64,000 nucleotides of DNA from WTFV01 sp965200895. GTDB taxonomy: Bacteria; Acidobacteriota; Vicinamibacteria; Vicinamibacterales; UBA8438. Shown in pieces: positions 1 through 7,690 of this stretch. The number at the start of each line of letters is the position of its first letter. Positions within the stretch are counted from its first letter, which is position 1. Made by a program: the position numbers and the translations under genes. The notes under the pieces were generated by a model, which worked only from the letters and a program-made list of their open reading frames with translations, was not told the origin of the DNA and did no database searches. The DNA is taken from contig CBDAVM010000002.1 in assembly GCA_965200895.1 (NCBI GenBank), positions 1,364,001 to 1,428,000 on the forward strand, in the 5' to 3' direction.

Positions 1-91
1 AGCCCACCGTCTCCGGCTGCAACATCCGCAGGCCAACACGCACAGAAACCTTCTACACTGAGCCACGGCCTGTGTCAACTGTGATTGAGCG

Positions 92-298
92 CTAGGTCGC
101 TATCGGCGCATTGGTCCAGTTGTAGTACGCCCAGATTGCGAGCGCCGCCAGTGTCATGCTCATCGTGACGGTAAGCGCGCGGCGACCGATGGCGGAGTTT
201 CCGAGCAGCGGGACGGCATCCCTCGCGCGGAGCTGGTCCATGATCGAGTACTCTTCCCATTCCCGGGGAGGCGACGACTTCGGACCGAGCATGGGCAC
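92..298 (-). CDS. small single-pass membrane protein, unknown
   Basis: Unrecognised 68-residue protein with a GTG start. The N-terminal half is polar; the C-terminal half carries one hydrophobic segment (about residues 44-60) and a short tail. Third codon positions are mostly G or C, as in real genes here. A second start with a much better ribosome site (GGGAGG before an ATG near 333, reverse strand) opens a different frame reading M-S-T-P-Y-L-I-R-V and would need a frameshift to join this one. The gene may therefore be longer and broken. Function unknown. Confidence 0.35.
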   Translation of the reverse strand: MPMLGPKSSPPREWEEYSIMDQLRARDAVPLLGNSAIGRRALTVTMSMTLAALAIWAYYNWTNAPIAT

Positions 299-396
299 CT
301 TCGCCGGTGACCCGGATGAGGTACGGGGTGCTCATGACAACCTCCCGTGTTCGGACGCCTTCACCGGGCGCCGGGCGACCGGCGTTGGCGGACTCG

Positions 397-1284
397 TCAA
401 GCACGCGCCGGCTGCATCGTATCACGGTAGTCGAGGCCACACTGCAGGACGTGCAGGACGGACTCGCCGTGCGCGATCGCCGGAAACCGGCGAACGGACT
501 CGACCGGTCGGCCGTGCGAATCGATCGCCACGTCGTTCTCCGTGAGCCGCCGACCCGCGTGATCCGGTCCCGCGCCAATCCGGTCGGCGTCGAAGCCGAC
601 CTCCTCGGCCCGGTTCGCCCGCATCACGAACAGGTAGCCGCAGACGAGCGGCGGGTAGGCGATGTGGAGATTCGTGCAGTCACCGACAGCTTCCTCCATC
701 CGGTTGGTCAGGTTCCTGAACGCGCCGATCGCCCCCTTGCAGGAGACGGCGAGGACCACGTGCACGGCGCCGAAGCAGGAGACCAGGTGGTCCAGCACGG
801 GCGCGGCGTACGGCGCGTGGCCGATCTCCGCCGGCACGACGAACGCGAGGCGCCCGCCCGGACGCAGCTTGCTGGCGGCGGCGACGAGGAACGGCGCCCA
901 CGACGATGCGAGGCCGCTGAACGTGACGCCCAGACGCCGGCAGTAGTCGAGCGCCGCCCGTCGCATCGCACCGGTGAACCGCTGGTAGCGAATGAACGGC
1001 GGGTTGCCGGCGGCGCAGTCGAAGCGGCGGCCGTCACGGGCCGCCCAGGTGAAGAAGTCGGCCTCGACGATCTTGGCGTGGGGCGCCCGCGCCGCCGCCT
1101 CGGCAACCGAGGCCGGGTTCTGCTCGACGCCGACGCTGTTCCGGTGGCGGGCGACGAAACGGCCGTCGCCGCTCGACGGATCGAGCAGCAGGTCGGCCGG
1201 CTGCCGCACAGCCCACCGCACGAGGGCGTCGACGACCGCCTCGGGCGTGAAGTAGGCTCCGCGCGCCTTGCCGTCAGGTGACAT
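397..1284 (-). CDS. chimeric N6-adenine DNA methyltransferase / restriction-enzyme-like protein
   Basis: A 295-residue protein starting at ATG 1284. Residues about 8-175 look like a class I SAM-dependent N6-adenine methyltransferase: an F-T-P near the start, a D-P-S-S-G-D-G-R SAM-binding loop, and the catalytic N-P-P-F motif. The fold then stops abruptly after V-H-V-V-L-A-V, near nucleotide 755. The remainder reads S-C-K-G-A-I-G-A-F-R followed by N-R-M-E-E-A-V-G-D-C-T-N and a G-Y-L-F patch. That resembles the C-terminal half of PD-(D/E)xK restriction endonucleases of the XhoI/PaeR7I type. I infer a deletion that fused a methyltransferase to the tail of a neighbouring nuclease gene. Neither half is complete, so activity is doubtful. 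Confidence 0.6.
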   Translation of the reverse strand: MSPDGKARGAYFTPEAVVDALVRWAVRQPADLLLDPSSGDGRFVARHRNSVGVEQNPASVAEAAARAPHAKIVEADFFTWAARDGRRFDCAAGNPPFIRYQRFTGAMRRAALDYCRRLGVTFSGLASSWAPFLVAAASKLRPGGRLAFVVPAEIGHAPYAAPVLDHLVSCFGAVHVVLAVSCKGAIGAFRNLTNRMEEAVGDCTNLHIAYPPLVCGYLFVMRANRAEEVGFDADRIGAGPDHAGRRLTENDVAIDSHGRPVESVRRFPAIAHGESVLHVLQCGLDYRDTMQPARA

Positions 1285-1313
1285 CGAACCCCCGGCCACG
1301 CGGCCATCGCCGA

Positions 1314-2264
1314 TCAGAACACCGCCAGCGGGTTCACCGCCGCCCCGGCGCCGTTGGGCACGCCGTGGGGCGCGGCCATGAACAGGAACTCCCAGCGGTC
1401 GAGCGTGCGCGCCGTCTCCGCCAGCTCCTCCAGGCCCAGGTTGTCGAACAGGTGCACCCCCAGGGCGACGAGCGTGAAGAAGTGGATCGGGATCGACACC
1501 CCCTCGACCGTCCCGCCCTCCTGCGGCACGTCGGCGCCCAGCAGGGCGATGTCGCGCTCCTTCAGGAAGGGGATCAGCGACGGGTGGTAGCCGCCGCGCT
1601 GCCCGACGTCGCGCCCCGTGCGCAGAAAGAGCGCATCGCCCGCCGAGATCGTGATGCCGGTCTCCGCCTCCCACGCCTCGATGTCCTGCCGGCGCACCGC
1701 CCGCCCCGGCATGTCGATCAGCACGCCGCGGGTGACGAGACCGCCCTTCAGGTTGACGCTCCCCATCGCGGTGCAGCCGTCCCCGGTGCTCGCCACCGCC
1801 TCGAACGGCCGGCCGTTGTAGACGCGGCCGTTCCAGGCGACGTGGCACAGCGCGTCGAGATGCGTCACCAGGCTGCCGTGGTACTCGATCTCGTAGCGCT
1901 CCCAGAAGTACCCGTTGTCGGTGTCGATGCCGAAGACGTTGCGCACCGATCCCCGGAGCACCGGCGGGCGGTCCGCCCCGGCCGCGGCGGCATCGGCCGA
2001 GCGGTCCACCGTCATGTCGCGCGCCATCGAGACCACGCGTCCCGTCTCGACCAGCCGCGCCGCGGCGACCCGCTTGGCGTCGGTGACGAGGTTGAGCGCG
2101 CCGAGCTCGTCGTCGGCGCCCCAGCGCCCCCAGTTGGAAAGCTCGGTCATCCAGGCCTCGAACTGCGCCCGCGTGACCTCGTCCTCCGCCGCGGGCTCCT
2201 GCGCGACGGCGCCCGGCCCGCAGATGACCCCGAGTGCGAACATCGCTGCCGCCGTTCCTCTCAT
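1314..2264 (-). CDS. secreted cyclase-family protein (PF04199, kynurenine-formamidase-like fold)
   Basis: A 316-residue protein with a cleavable signal peptide (residues 1-21, ending A-V-A-Q). The metal-binding signature of the cyclase family is present as H-G-S-L-V-T-H-L-D-A-L-C-H, the same arrangement as the H-x-G-T-H-x-D-x-P-x-H motif. Family members hydrolyse amide or ester bonds with a divalent metal; the substrate cannot be read from sequence. The start at 2264 is chosen because GGAGGG lies 4 nt upstream and it gives a clean signal peptide. An earlier in-frame ATG at 2372 lies inside a duplicated copy of the pyk 3' end and is rejected. Confidence 0.8.
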   Translation of the reverse strand: MRGTAAAMFALGVICGPGAVAQEPAAEDEVTRAQFEAWMTELSNWGRWGADDELGALNLVTDAKRVAAARLVETGRVVSMARDMTVDRSADAAAAGADRPPVLRGSVRNVFGIDTDNGYFWERYEIEYHGSLVTHLDALCHVAWNGRVYNGRPFEAVASTGDGCTAMGSVNLKGGLVTRGVLIDMPGRAVRRQDIEAWEAETGITISAGDALFLRTGRDVGQRGGYHPSLIPFLKERDIALLGADVPQEGGTVEGVSIPIHFFTLVALGVHLFDNLGLEELAETARTLDRWEFLFMAAPHGVPNGAGAAVNPLAVF

Positions 2265-2341
2265 GACGCCCTCCGCATGTCCCGCTGTTCCTCTGACTGA
2301 TCCGTGCGATGCGCCGCGGCGGCCCGCCGACGGCCGGCGTG

Positions 2342-2443
2342 GATCGGCCCGCGACTCTCGGAACCGCTGCATGTCGTCAATTCCATTGGCGTGTTCGCGG
2401 CCCTCAGGACACGATCGGCCCGCGACTTCTCAGAACCGCTGCA
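2342..2443. repeat. direct duplication of the pyk 3' end
   Basis: Two near-identical copies of about 30 bp lie at 2342-2371 and 2413-2443, about 71 bp apart, differing at a few positions. The right copy contains the last codons of pyk (L-Q-R-F) and its stop; the left copy is non-coding. It looks like a short duplication at the gene end. Confidence 0.8.
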
Positions 2444-3827
2444 GCTCGACGAAGTTCGCATCCTCCATGTCGAGGTCCGAATGGACGCGGGCGATGACCA
2501 CGGCGTCGCCGGCGCCGACGATGCCCCGGCGGACCAGCTCCGGCTTGAGCCGCCCCACCACCAGGCGGTCCGGCGGCGCCACGACGGGCGCCACGCCCCG
2601 GTACAGCGCGAGGCGGCGGGCCACCGTCTCGTCCGCGGTGACCGCGTGGACCGGGACCGCCGGCCGCAGCGCGGCGATCCGGCGCGCCGTCGCGCCGCTG
2701 CCCGTCACCGCCACGATGGCCGTGGCGCCGGCCGCGGCGGCCAGGGTCACCGCCGCGTCGCACAGCGCACGATCGTGGCGGTTCCCCCGCGCGCCCGGGA
2801 TCACGCGGTCCGGCGGCGCCGACTCGGCGTCCCGCAGGATGGCGTCGAGCGTCCGCGCCGCGAGCACCGGATGCGCGCCGGCCGCCGTCTCCCCGGCGAG
2901 CATGATGGCGTCAACCCCGTCGTCGACGGCGTTGGCGGCGTCGCTCACTTCCGCGCGGGTGGGCCGCGGCGCATGCCGCATCGTGTCGAGCACCTGGGTG
3001 GCCACGATGACCGGCACGCCGGCGTCGCGCGCGCGGCGGGTCAGGTCCTTCTGCACGCGCGGCACGCGCTCGAGCGGAATCTCGAGGCCGAGGTCGCCGC
3101 GCGCCACCATCACCGCGTCGGCCGCGGCGACGACATCGTCGAACCGCTCGATGGCCTGCGGCCGCTCGACCTTGGCCACCAGTCCGACGCCGGCGCCGCC
3201 ATGCCCGTCGGCCAGCGCCCGCGCCGTCCGCAGATCGTCACCGCCCTGGACGAAGCTGACGCCGAGGAAATCGACCCCCATCGCCACGCCGGCCGCGATC
3301 TCCTCGCGGTCGGCGGCGGTCACGGCCGACAGCGCCAGGTCGACGCCCGGTGCATTGATGCCCTTGCGCGACGTGAGCAGGCCGCCGTGCTCCACCTGCG
3401 CGACGATCTCGGCGCCGTCGCTGCCGACCACCCGCAGGGCGATCCGCCCGTCGTCGAGCAGCAGTTGCTCGCCGCCGCGCACGGCGGCCGCGAGCGGCGC
3501 GCAGGTGGTGGACACGCGCTCGGCGTCGCCGGGGAAGTCTCCGACCGCGATCCGCAACCGCCGGCCGGCATCAAGCCGCACCCCGTCGGGATCGGCCAGC
3601 GCTCCGATGCGGATCTTCGGCCCGGCCAGGTCCTGCAGCACCGCCACGATGCGGCCGGCCTGCGCGGCGCGCCGCCGCACCCGTTCGACCATGCGCCGCC
3701 GGTCGTCGCGCGTACCGTGCGACGCGTTGATCCGGAACACGTCGACGCCCGCGGCCAGCAGGGCGTCCACGGCGGCGTCGGAGGCGGAAGCCGGTCCGAG
3801 TGTGGCGACGATCTTGGTGTGGCGCAG
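2430..3827 (-). CDS. pyk: pyruvate kinase
   Basis: Transfers phosphate from phosphoenolpyruvate to ADP in the last step of glycolysis. Family blocks are clear: T-K-I-V-A-T-L-G-P-A-S at the N-terminus, the R-I-N-A-S-H-G active-site segment, L-Q-D-L-A-G-P-K-I-R, the K-V-E-R-P-Q-A and V-M-V-A-R-G-D-L-G-L-E-I-P segments, and T-R-A-E-V-S-D-A-A-N-A-V-D-D-G. The C-terminal allosteric domain is present. The first ATG or GTG in frame (3770) would delete the essential first strand. The N-terminal block is bounded upstream by TAG, and the only plausible initiator is CTG at 3827, with CGGAG upstream. From there the protein is 465 residues, close to the usual 470. Confidence 0.9.
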   Translation of the reverse strand: MRHTKIVATLGPASASDAAVDALLAAGVDVFRINASHGTRDDRRRMVERVRRRAAQAGRIVAVLQDLAGPKIRIGALADPDGVRLDAGRRLRIAVGDFPGDAERVSTTCAPLAAAVRGGEQLLLDDGRIALRVVGSDGAEIVAQVEHGGLLTSRKGINAPGVDLALSAVTAADREEIAAGVAMGVDFLGVSFVQGGDDLRTARALADGHGGAGVGLVAKVERPQAIERFDDVVAAADAVMVARGDLGLEIPLERVPRVQKDLTRRARDAGVPVIVATQVLDTMRHAPRPTRAEVSDAANAVDDGVDAIMLAGETAAGAHPVLAARTLDAILRDAESAPPDRVIPGARGNRHDRALCDAAVTLAAAAGATAIVAVTGSGATARRIAALRPAVPVHAVTADETVARRLALYRGVAPVVAPPDRLVVGRLKPELVRRGIVGAGDAVVIARVHSDLDMEDANFVELQRF

Positions 3828-3967
3828 GGTGTGGCTCCGGAGACCCTACAATCATGACACGCCCGCTCGCGCGTGATGACCGATGACGCGGGGAACTACC
3901 GGCGGGACGCCGTCCGACGGCCCCGGCGGCCGGCGCGCGGTCGAGGCAAGCGGTAGAATGTCAGGCG

Positions 3968-4236
3968 ATGTTCGACACGCATGCGATCGCCCGTACGCTG
4001 ACGGACGCCAACCTGACCAGGCTGACGCCATCACCGCCGCGGTTCGCCAGGCCGCAGAGCACGAGGCGACCGGCCCCGATGTCGGCGCGCTGGTCACGAA
4101 GAACGACCTGCGCGCCGAGATCGCCGGCGTCGACGCGCGCCTGGCCGCGCTCGAACTGCGCCTGATCAAGTGGATTGTCGGCGCCTGTCTCGCTGCTGCC
4201 GGCATCGTCATTGCCGCGTTGCGGTTGATGGAATGA
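3968..4236 (+). pseudogene. frameshifted small coiled-coil membrane protein (CCDC90/DUF1640-like)
   Basis: The start reads M-F-D-T-H-A-I-A-R-T-L-T-D-A-N-L-T in one frame. At about 4018 the sense continues in another frame as Q-A-D-A-I-T-A-A-V-R-Q, then a coiled coil (D-L-R-A-E-I-A-G-V-D-A-R-L) and a C-terminal membrane helix (I-K-W-I-V-G-A-C-L-A). A few bases appear lost where related proteins have a P-A-Q. The same layout (F-D-T, Q-A-D-A, coiled coil, I-K-W-I-V-G) occurs in the intact gene at 24078-24467, so the two are paralogues. Either a real frameshift or a sequencing error. Function of the family in bacteria is unknown. Confidence 0.65.
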
Positions 4237-4269
4237 TTCTTCGGGTCGGAGATCGGAGGCGGACCGACC

Positions 4270-4599
4270 ATGCAGCACCCCACCCCCATCGACCCGCGCG
4301 ACCACGCCGTCTACGCACCCGACCGGATGGGCAAGACCACGCTGTTCCGGTCCGACCGCGTAATGGTCGGCCTCAACGCCTTCGAACCGGGCCAGGAGCA
4401 CCGGCTGCACGCCCACGCCGGGATGGACAAGGTCTACCAGGTCCTCGAAGGGGAGGGACTGTTCCTGCTCGAGGGCCGCGAGGCGCCGATGCGGGCCGGA
4501 AGCCTGCTCGTCGCGCCGGAGGGCGCTCCGCACGGGATCCGCAACACGGGAACCGGACGGCTCCTGGTGCTCGTGGTCCTGGCGCCGCCACCGGCCTGA
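4270..4599 (+). CDS. cupin-domain protein
   Basis: A 109-residue single-domain cupin. The first motif is seen as G-Q-E-H-R-L-H-A-H-A-G-M-D-K (histidines and glutamate that normally bind metal) and the second as G-S-L-L-V-A-P-E-G-A-P-H-G-I. It starts at ATG 4270, shortly after the frameshifted gene. Small cupins of this kind bind a metal and either act on or sense small molecules; no substrate can be assigned. Soluble, with no signal peptide. Confidence 0.8.
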   Translation: MQHPTPIDPRDHAVYAPDRMGKTTLFRSDRVMVGLNAFEPGQEHRLHAHAGMDKVYQVLEGEGLFLLEGREAPMRAGSLLVAPEGAPHGIRNTGTGRLLVLVVLAPPPA

Positions 4600-4643
4600 T
4601 CGTGAACCGCCGTCCCCGCAGCCGGGCTGGAAGCCTGGGGGCG

Positions 4644-4979
4644 CTACGCGAGGCGCAGTCCCTCCGCGGCGATCGCCGCGAACAGCGGATACCCCTCCCC
4701 GCGGCGCCGGTCGAACGTCGCCGCGCTGACGACGACGGGCTCGACCGGCAGCGTCGTGCGCCGCAGCACCTCGCCGACCTGGTCGAAGACCCGTCCGGGA
4801 AGCTCGCCGACCACCAGCAGGTCGATGTCGCTCCCCTCGTGCTCCATCTGCCGCGCGAACGAGCCGAAGACGTAGACGGCGTCGACGGCGAAGTCGCGGC
4901 GCAGCCCGGCCGCCAGCCGCCTCAGCTCGCGAAGGACCTTCTCACGCGCTCCAGGATCGAGCGAGCAGACCGCAGACAC
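4644..4979 (-). CDS. MNT-type nucleotidyltransferase (antitoxin candidate)
   Basis: A 111-residue protein starting at GTG 4979. It carries the minimal nucleotidyltransferase signature: G-S-F-A-R (residues 39-43) followed by S-D-I-D-L-L-V (50-56), giving the two metal-binding aspartates. In HEPN/MNT modules the MNT protein neutralises its HEPN partner, in studied cases by AMPylating it. It is downstream of and overlaps the HEPN gene by 58 bp, on the same strand. The overlap is long, so the true start could be a little later, but no better initiator precedes the G-S motif. Confidence 0.75.
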   Translation of the reverse strand: MSAVCSLDPGAREKVLRELRRLAAGLRRDFAVDAVYVFGSFARQMEHEGSDIDLLVVGELPGRVFDQVGEVLRRTTLPVEPVVVSAATFDRRRGEGYPLFAAIAAEGLRLA

Positions 4980-5347
4980 CGTTCCGCATCCTTCCTGTCG
5001 TAATAGGCCGCCGGCGTCGTCTCGACATCGAGCCCGTTGGGGTAGCGCGTCGGGATGTAGTGCTGATCGAGCAGCCGCGCATCGTCGTCGAGGTCCGCGA
5101 ACCCCGCGTCGGACGCCGCATTCTCCCGGAGCAGCCGGCGCAGGCTGTGCGTGACGATGCTCGTCCGTCCCCGGGCGTAGAGCGCCGCCTTGAGCGCCTT
5201 CTCTCCCGCCTGTTGCGCCTGGAAGCAGGCCCACTCGTGGTGCCCGGCCGCGGCGCTGTCCTCCGCGGCGGCGAGATCGGCGCACGCCTGATCGAACCAC
5301 GTGCGCGCCAGTACGTCACGCCCCGGCACGCCGTAACGATGCCACAT
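4922..5347 (-). CDS. HEPN-domain protein (toxin candidate)
   Basis: A 141-residue alpha-helical HEPN protein. The helix H-E-W-A-C-F-Q-A-Q-Q-A-G-E-K-A-L-K-A is characteristic, and a possible R-x5-H ribonuclease motif is seen as R-T-S-I-V-T-H (about residues 78-84). HEPN proteins paired with MNT partners act as RNA-cleaving toxins in several systems; others are non-catalytic. The pairing with 4644-4979 suggests a type II or type VII toxin-antitoxin module. Toxicity itself is inference. Confidence 0.75.
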   Translation of the reverse strand: MWHRYGVPGRDVLARTWFDQACADLAAAEDSAAAGHHEWACFQAQQAGEKALKAALYARGRTSIVTHSLRRLLRENAASDAGFADLDDDARLLDQHYIPTRYPNGLDVETTPAAYYDRKDAERCLRSARSILERVRRSFAS

Positions 5348-5445
5348 CGCACGTTCGGCGACCAGCACGACAGCGGCAGTCCCGCCCCCGCGACCGGAAG
5401 CTGTGCCGCCGAGACGGCCCCGAGGCGAAGTCCACCGTCGGCGAG

Positions 5446-5673
5446 TCATTCGGACCGGAGAAGCTCCCAGACCGGGATGCGGACCGCGCGCACGGCGGGC
5501 ACGAGGCACCCGGCCGCCACGGCCGTCACGACGACCAGCACCGCCGTGCCCAGCACGACCCAGTCGTGCGGCGACACTTCGCAGAGCAGCGCCGCCATCG
5601 CCCGGCCCGCCGCGACCGAGACGCCCAGGCCGAGAACGACCCCGATCGCCGCCGGCCGCATGCCCTGCCACAA
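5446..5673 (-). pseudogene. C-terminal remnant of an ADOP/MacB-type ABC permease
   Basis: Only the last 75 or so residues of a FtsX-like permease remain: a membrane segment (G-V-V-L-G-L-G-V-S-V-A-A-G-R-A), the family phrase V-S-P-H-D-W, a second membrane segment, and the ending P-A-V-R-A-V-R-I-P-V-W-E-L-L-R-S-E. The usual 400-800 upstream residues and the periplasmic domain are absent. It is a decayed fragment of a permease family that is highly expanded in Acidobacteriota. Confidence 0.75.
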
Positions 5674-5829
5674 TCGGGAGGGGTGTCCGCGCCGCGGTCA
5701 ACGCGAGACCGGAAGCGGATGCGGCAGTGGCGGCAATGGCTGGACGCGGCGGCGGCTGTGCCTCGCACCGGCCTTCCGCGCCGACCGCGATGCTGCCCGA
5801 GTCCGGGCAGGCCGCATCTTCCGGACCGG

Positions 5830-7401
5830 CTACTGCCTGCCGATCGCAGACCGGCCCTGCCGCAGCACGTACTTCTGGATCTTGCCGGTCGCCGTCTTGG
5901 GCAACTGCTCCACGAAGGAGAACCGGCGCGGCGCCTTGAAGTGCGCCATGTGGTCGCGCGCCCAGGCGCCGAGCTCGTCGGCGGTGGCCGACGCACCGGC
6001 GTTGAGCACCACGAAGGCGTGCGGGGTCTCGCCCCAGCGCTCGTCGGGGACGCCCACGACGGCGATCTCGCAGATGGCCGGGTGCCGCATCATGACGCCC
6101 TCGACCTCGACCGAGGAGATGTTCTCGCCGCCGCTGATGATGACGTCCTTGAAGCGGTCGCGGATCTCGACGTAGCCGTCCGGGTGGACGACCGCCGCGT
6201 CGCCGCTGTGGAACCAGCCGCCGCGCATCGCCTTCGCGGTCGCCTCCGGGTCGTTGTAGTAGCCGGCGGTGACTACGTTGCCGCGCACGACGATCTCACC
6301 GAGGGTCTGCGCATCGCGGGGGACTTCCCCGCCGTCGTCGTCCACCACCCGCAGTTCGCCGGAGGTGACGAGCTCGACCCCCTGCCGCGCCTTGACGGTG
6401 GCCCGCTCGTCGGCCGGGAGCGCACGGTGCTCCGGGCGCGGCTCGCAGACGGTGATGAACGGCGCGGTCTCGGTCAATCCGTAGACGTGGATCAGCTCCC
6501 ACCCGAACTCGCCTTCGAGCCGCCCGATGGTCGCCGCGGCCGGGGGCGCCCCGGCGGTCATCACCCGCACGCCGCGCCGGACCTCGCCGCGGGCCTCGGC
6601 GGGCGCGTTGGCCAGCATGATGAGCACGGTGGGCGCCGCGCACATGTGCGTCACCGACTCGTCGCGCAGGAGCCGGAAGGCCAGCGCCGGATCGACGGCC
6701 CGCAGGCAGACGTGCGCGCCGCCGACGGCGGTCACGATCCAGGTGAACGTCCAGCCGTTGGCGTGGAACATCGGCAGCGTCCACAGGTAGCGCGCCGCGC
6801 AGTCCATGGGCCAGTGGACCAGCGTGCCGACCACGTTCGTCCACGCGTTGCGGTGGGTGATCATCACGCCCTTGGGGCGCGAGGTCGTGCCGCTGGTGTA
6901 GTTGATGGTCAGCAGGTCGTTCTCGTCCACCTCGGCCGGCTCGAAGGCCGGCTCCTCGGCGCCGAGCAGCGCCTCGTAGTCGAGCCAGCCGTCGCGCGCG
7001 CCCTCCAGCGCCACGAACCGCTCGACGCCCGGACACTGCCCCCGCACGCGGTCCACCGCTTCCAGGTGGTCGGCGTGCGCGCACACCACCTTCGCGCCGC
7101 TGTGGCCGATGATGTAGGCGATCTCGTCCGGGGTCAGCCGGAAGTTGATGGGAACCAGCACGGCGCCGATCTGCGGCACGGCGCAGAACGACTCGAGCTG
7201 CGCGTGGGTGTTCGGCGCAACGTAGGCGACGCGTTCGCCGCGGCCTGCGCCGAGCCGCCGCAGCGCGGCCGACCAGCGGTCGCAGCGCGCGAAGAACTCG
7301 CGGTAGGTGAGCCGGAAAGAACCGTCGATCACCGCCTCCCGATCCGCGTAGAGGCTGCGTGCGCGGCGCATGAACTCCAGCGGCGTGAGCGGCGTCTGCA
7401 C
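5830..7401 (-). CDS. AMP-dependent acyl-CoA synthetase
   Basis: Activates a carboxylic acid to its acyl-adenylate and then the CoA thioester. The P-loop is Y-T-S-G-T-T-S-R-P-K-G-V-M, followed by Y-G-L-T-E-T-A-P, the hinge region I-R-D-R-F-K-D-V-I-I-S-G-G-E-N-I-S and the catalytic lysine near P-K-T-A-T-G-K-I-Q-K. Length 523 residues fits medium- or long-chain fatty acyl-CoA synthetases of the FadD3/AlkK kind. The GTG at 7401 is chosen because homologues begin with a T-P-L-T-P-L-E-F phrase just after it. The exact acid is not predictable. Confidence 0.85.
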   Translation of the reverse strand: MQTPLTPLEFMRRARSLYADREAVIDGSFRLTYREFFARCDRWSAALRRLGAGRGERVAYVAPNTHAQLESFCAVPQIGAVLVPINFRLTPDEIAYIIGHSGAKVVCAHADHLEAVDRVRGQCPGVERFVALEGARDGWLDYEALLGAEEPAFEPAEVDENDLLTINYTSGTTSRPKGVMITHRNAWTNVVGTLVHWPMDCAARYLWTLPMFHANGWTFTWIVTAVGGAHVCLRAVDPALAFRLLRDESVTHMCAAPTVLIMLANAPAEARGEVRRGVRVMTAGAPPAAATIGRLEGEFGWELIHVYGLTETAPFITVCEPRPEHRALPADERATVKARQGVELVTSGELRVVDDDGGEVPRDAQTLGEIVVRGNVVTAGYYNDPEATAKAMRGGWFHSGDAAVVHPDGYVEIRDRFKDVIISGGENISSVEVEGVMMRHPAICEIAVVGVPDERWGETPHAFVVLNAGASATADELGAWARDHMAHFKAPRRFSFVEQLPKTATGKIQKYVLRQGRSAIGRQ

Positions 7402-7479
7402 TGTGGGCCGGATGATACCATCAGGAGCAGGCGGGTGGTCGTGACCGTCGTGCCCCCCCGCGCGGGCCGGGCGCACCGC

Positions 7480-7690
7480 TTCGACACCATCCCGAGCATC
7501 CCCGGCGACTCGAAGGACGAGGAGCGCATGCGGCGCCGCGTCATCGCCGCCGCGCAAGTGAGGAGGCTGCCGTGACGTTCGTCTCAGCGCTCGAACCGAC
7601 TGCGGTCTGGAGCCAGTTCGACACCATCCTGACCATCCCCCGCGCCTCGAAGGACGAGGAGCGCATGCGGCGCCACGTCATCGCCGCCGC
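7480..7690. repeat. 74-bp direct duplication of the pepD 5' coding end
   Basis: Copy 1 (7480-7553) lies upstream of pepD and copy 2 (7617-7690) inside it, 137 bp apart, with about seven mismatches. Copy 1 still encodes F-D-T-I-P-S-I-P-G-D-S-K-D-E-E-R in the sense direction, matching pepD residues 16-31. The 137-bp offset is not a multiple of three, so copy 1 is not an in-frame extension. Confidence 0.85.

Noticed and set aside
7432..7571. A small gene upstream of pepD
   Set aside because: The only protein-like stretch there is the out-of-register duplicate of the pepD start.
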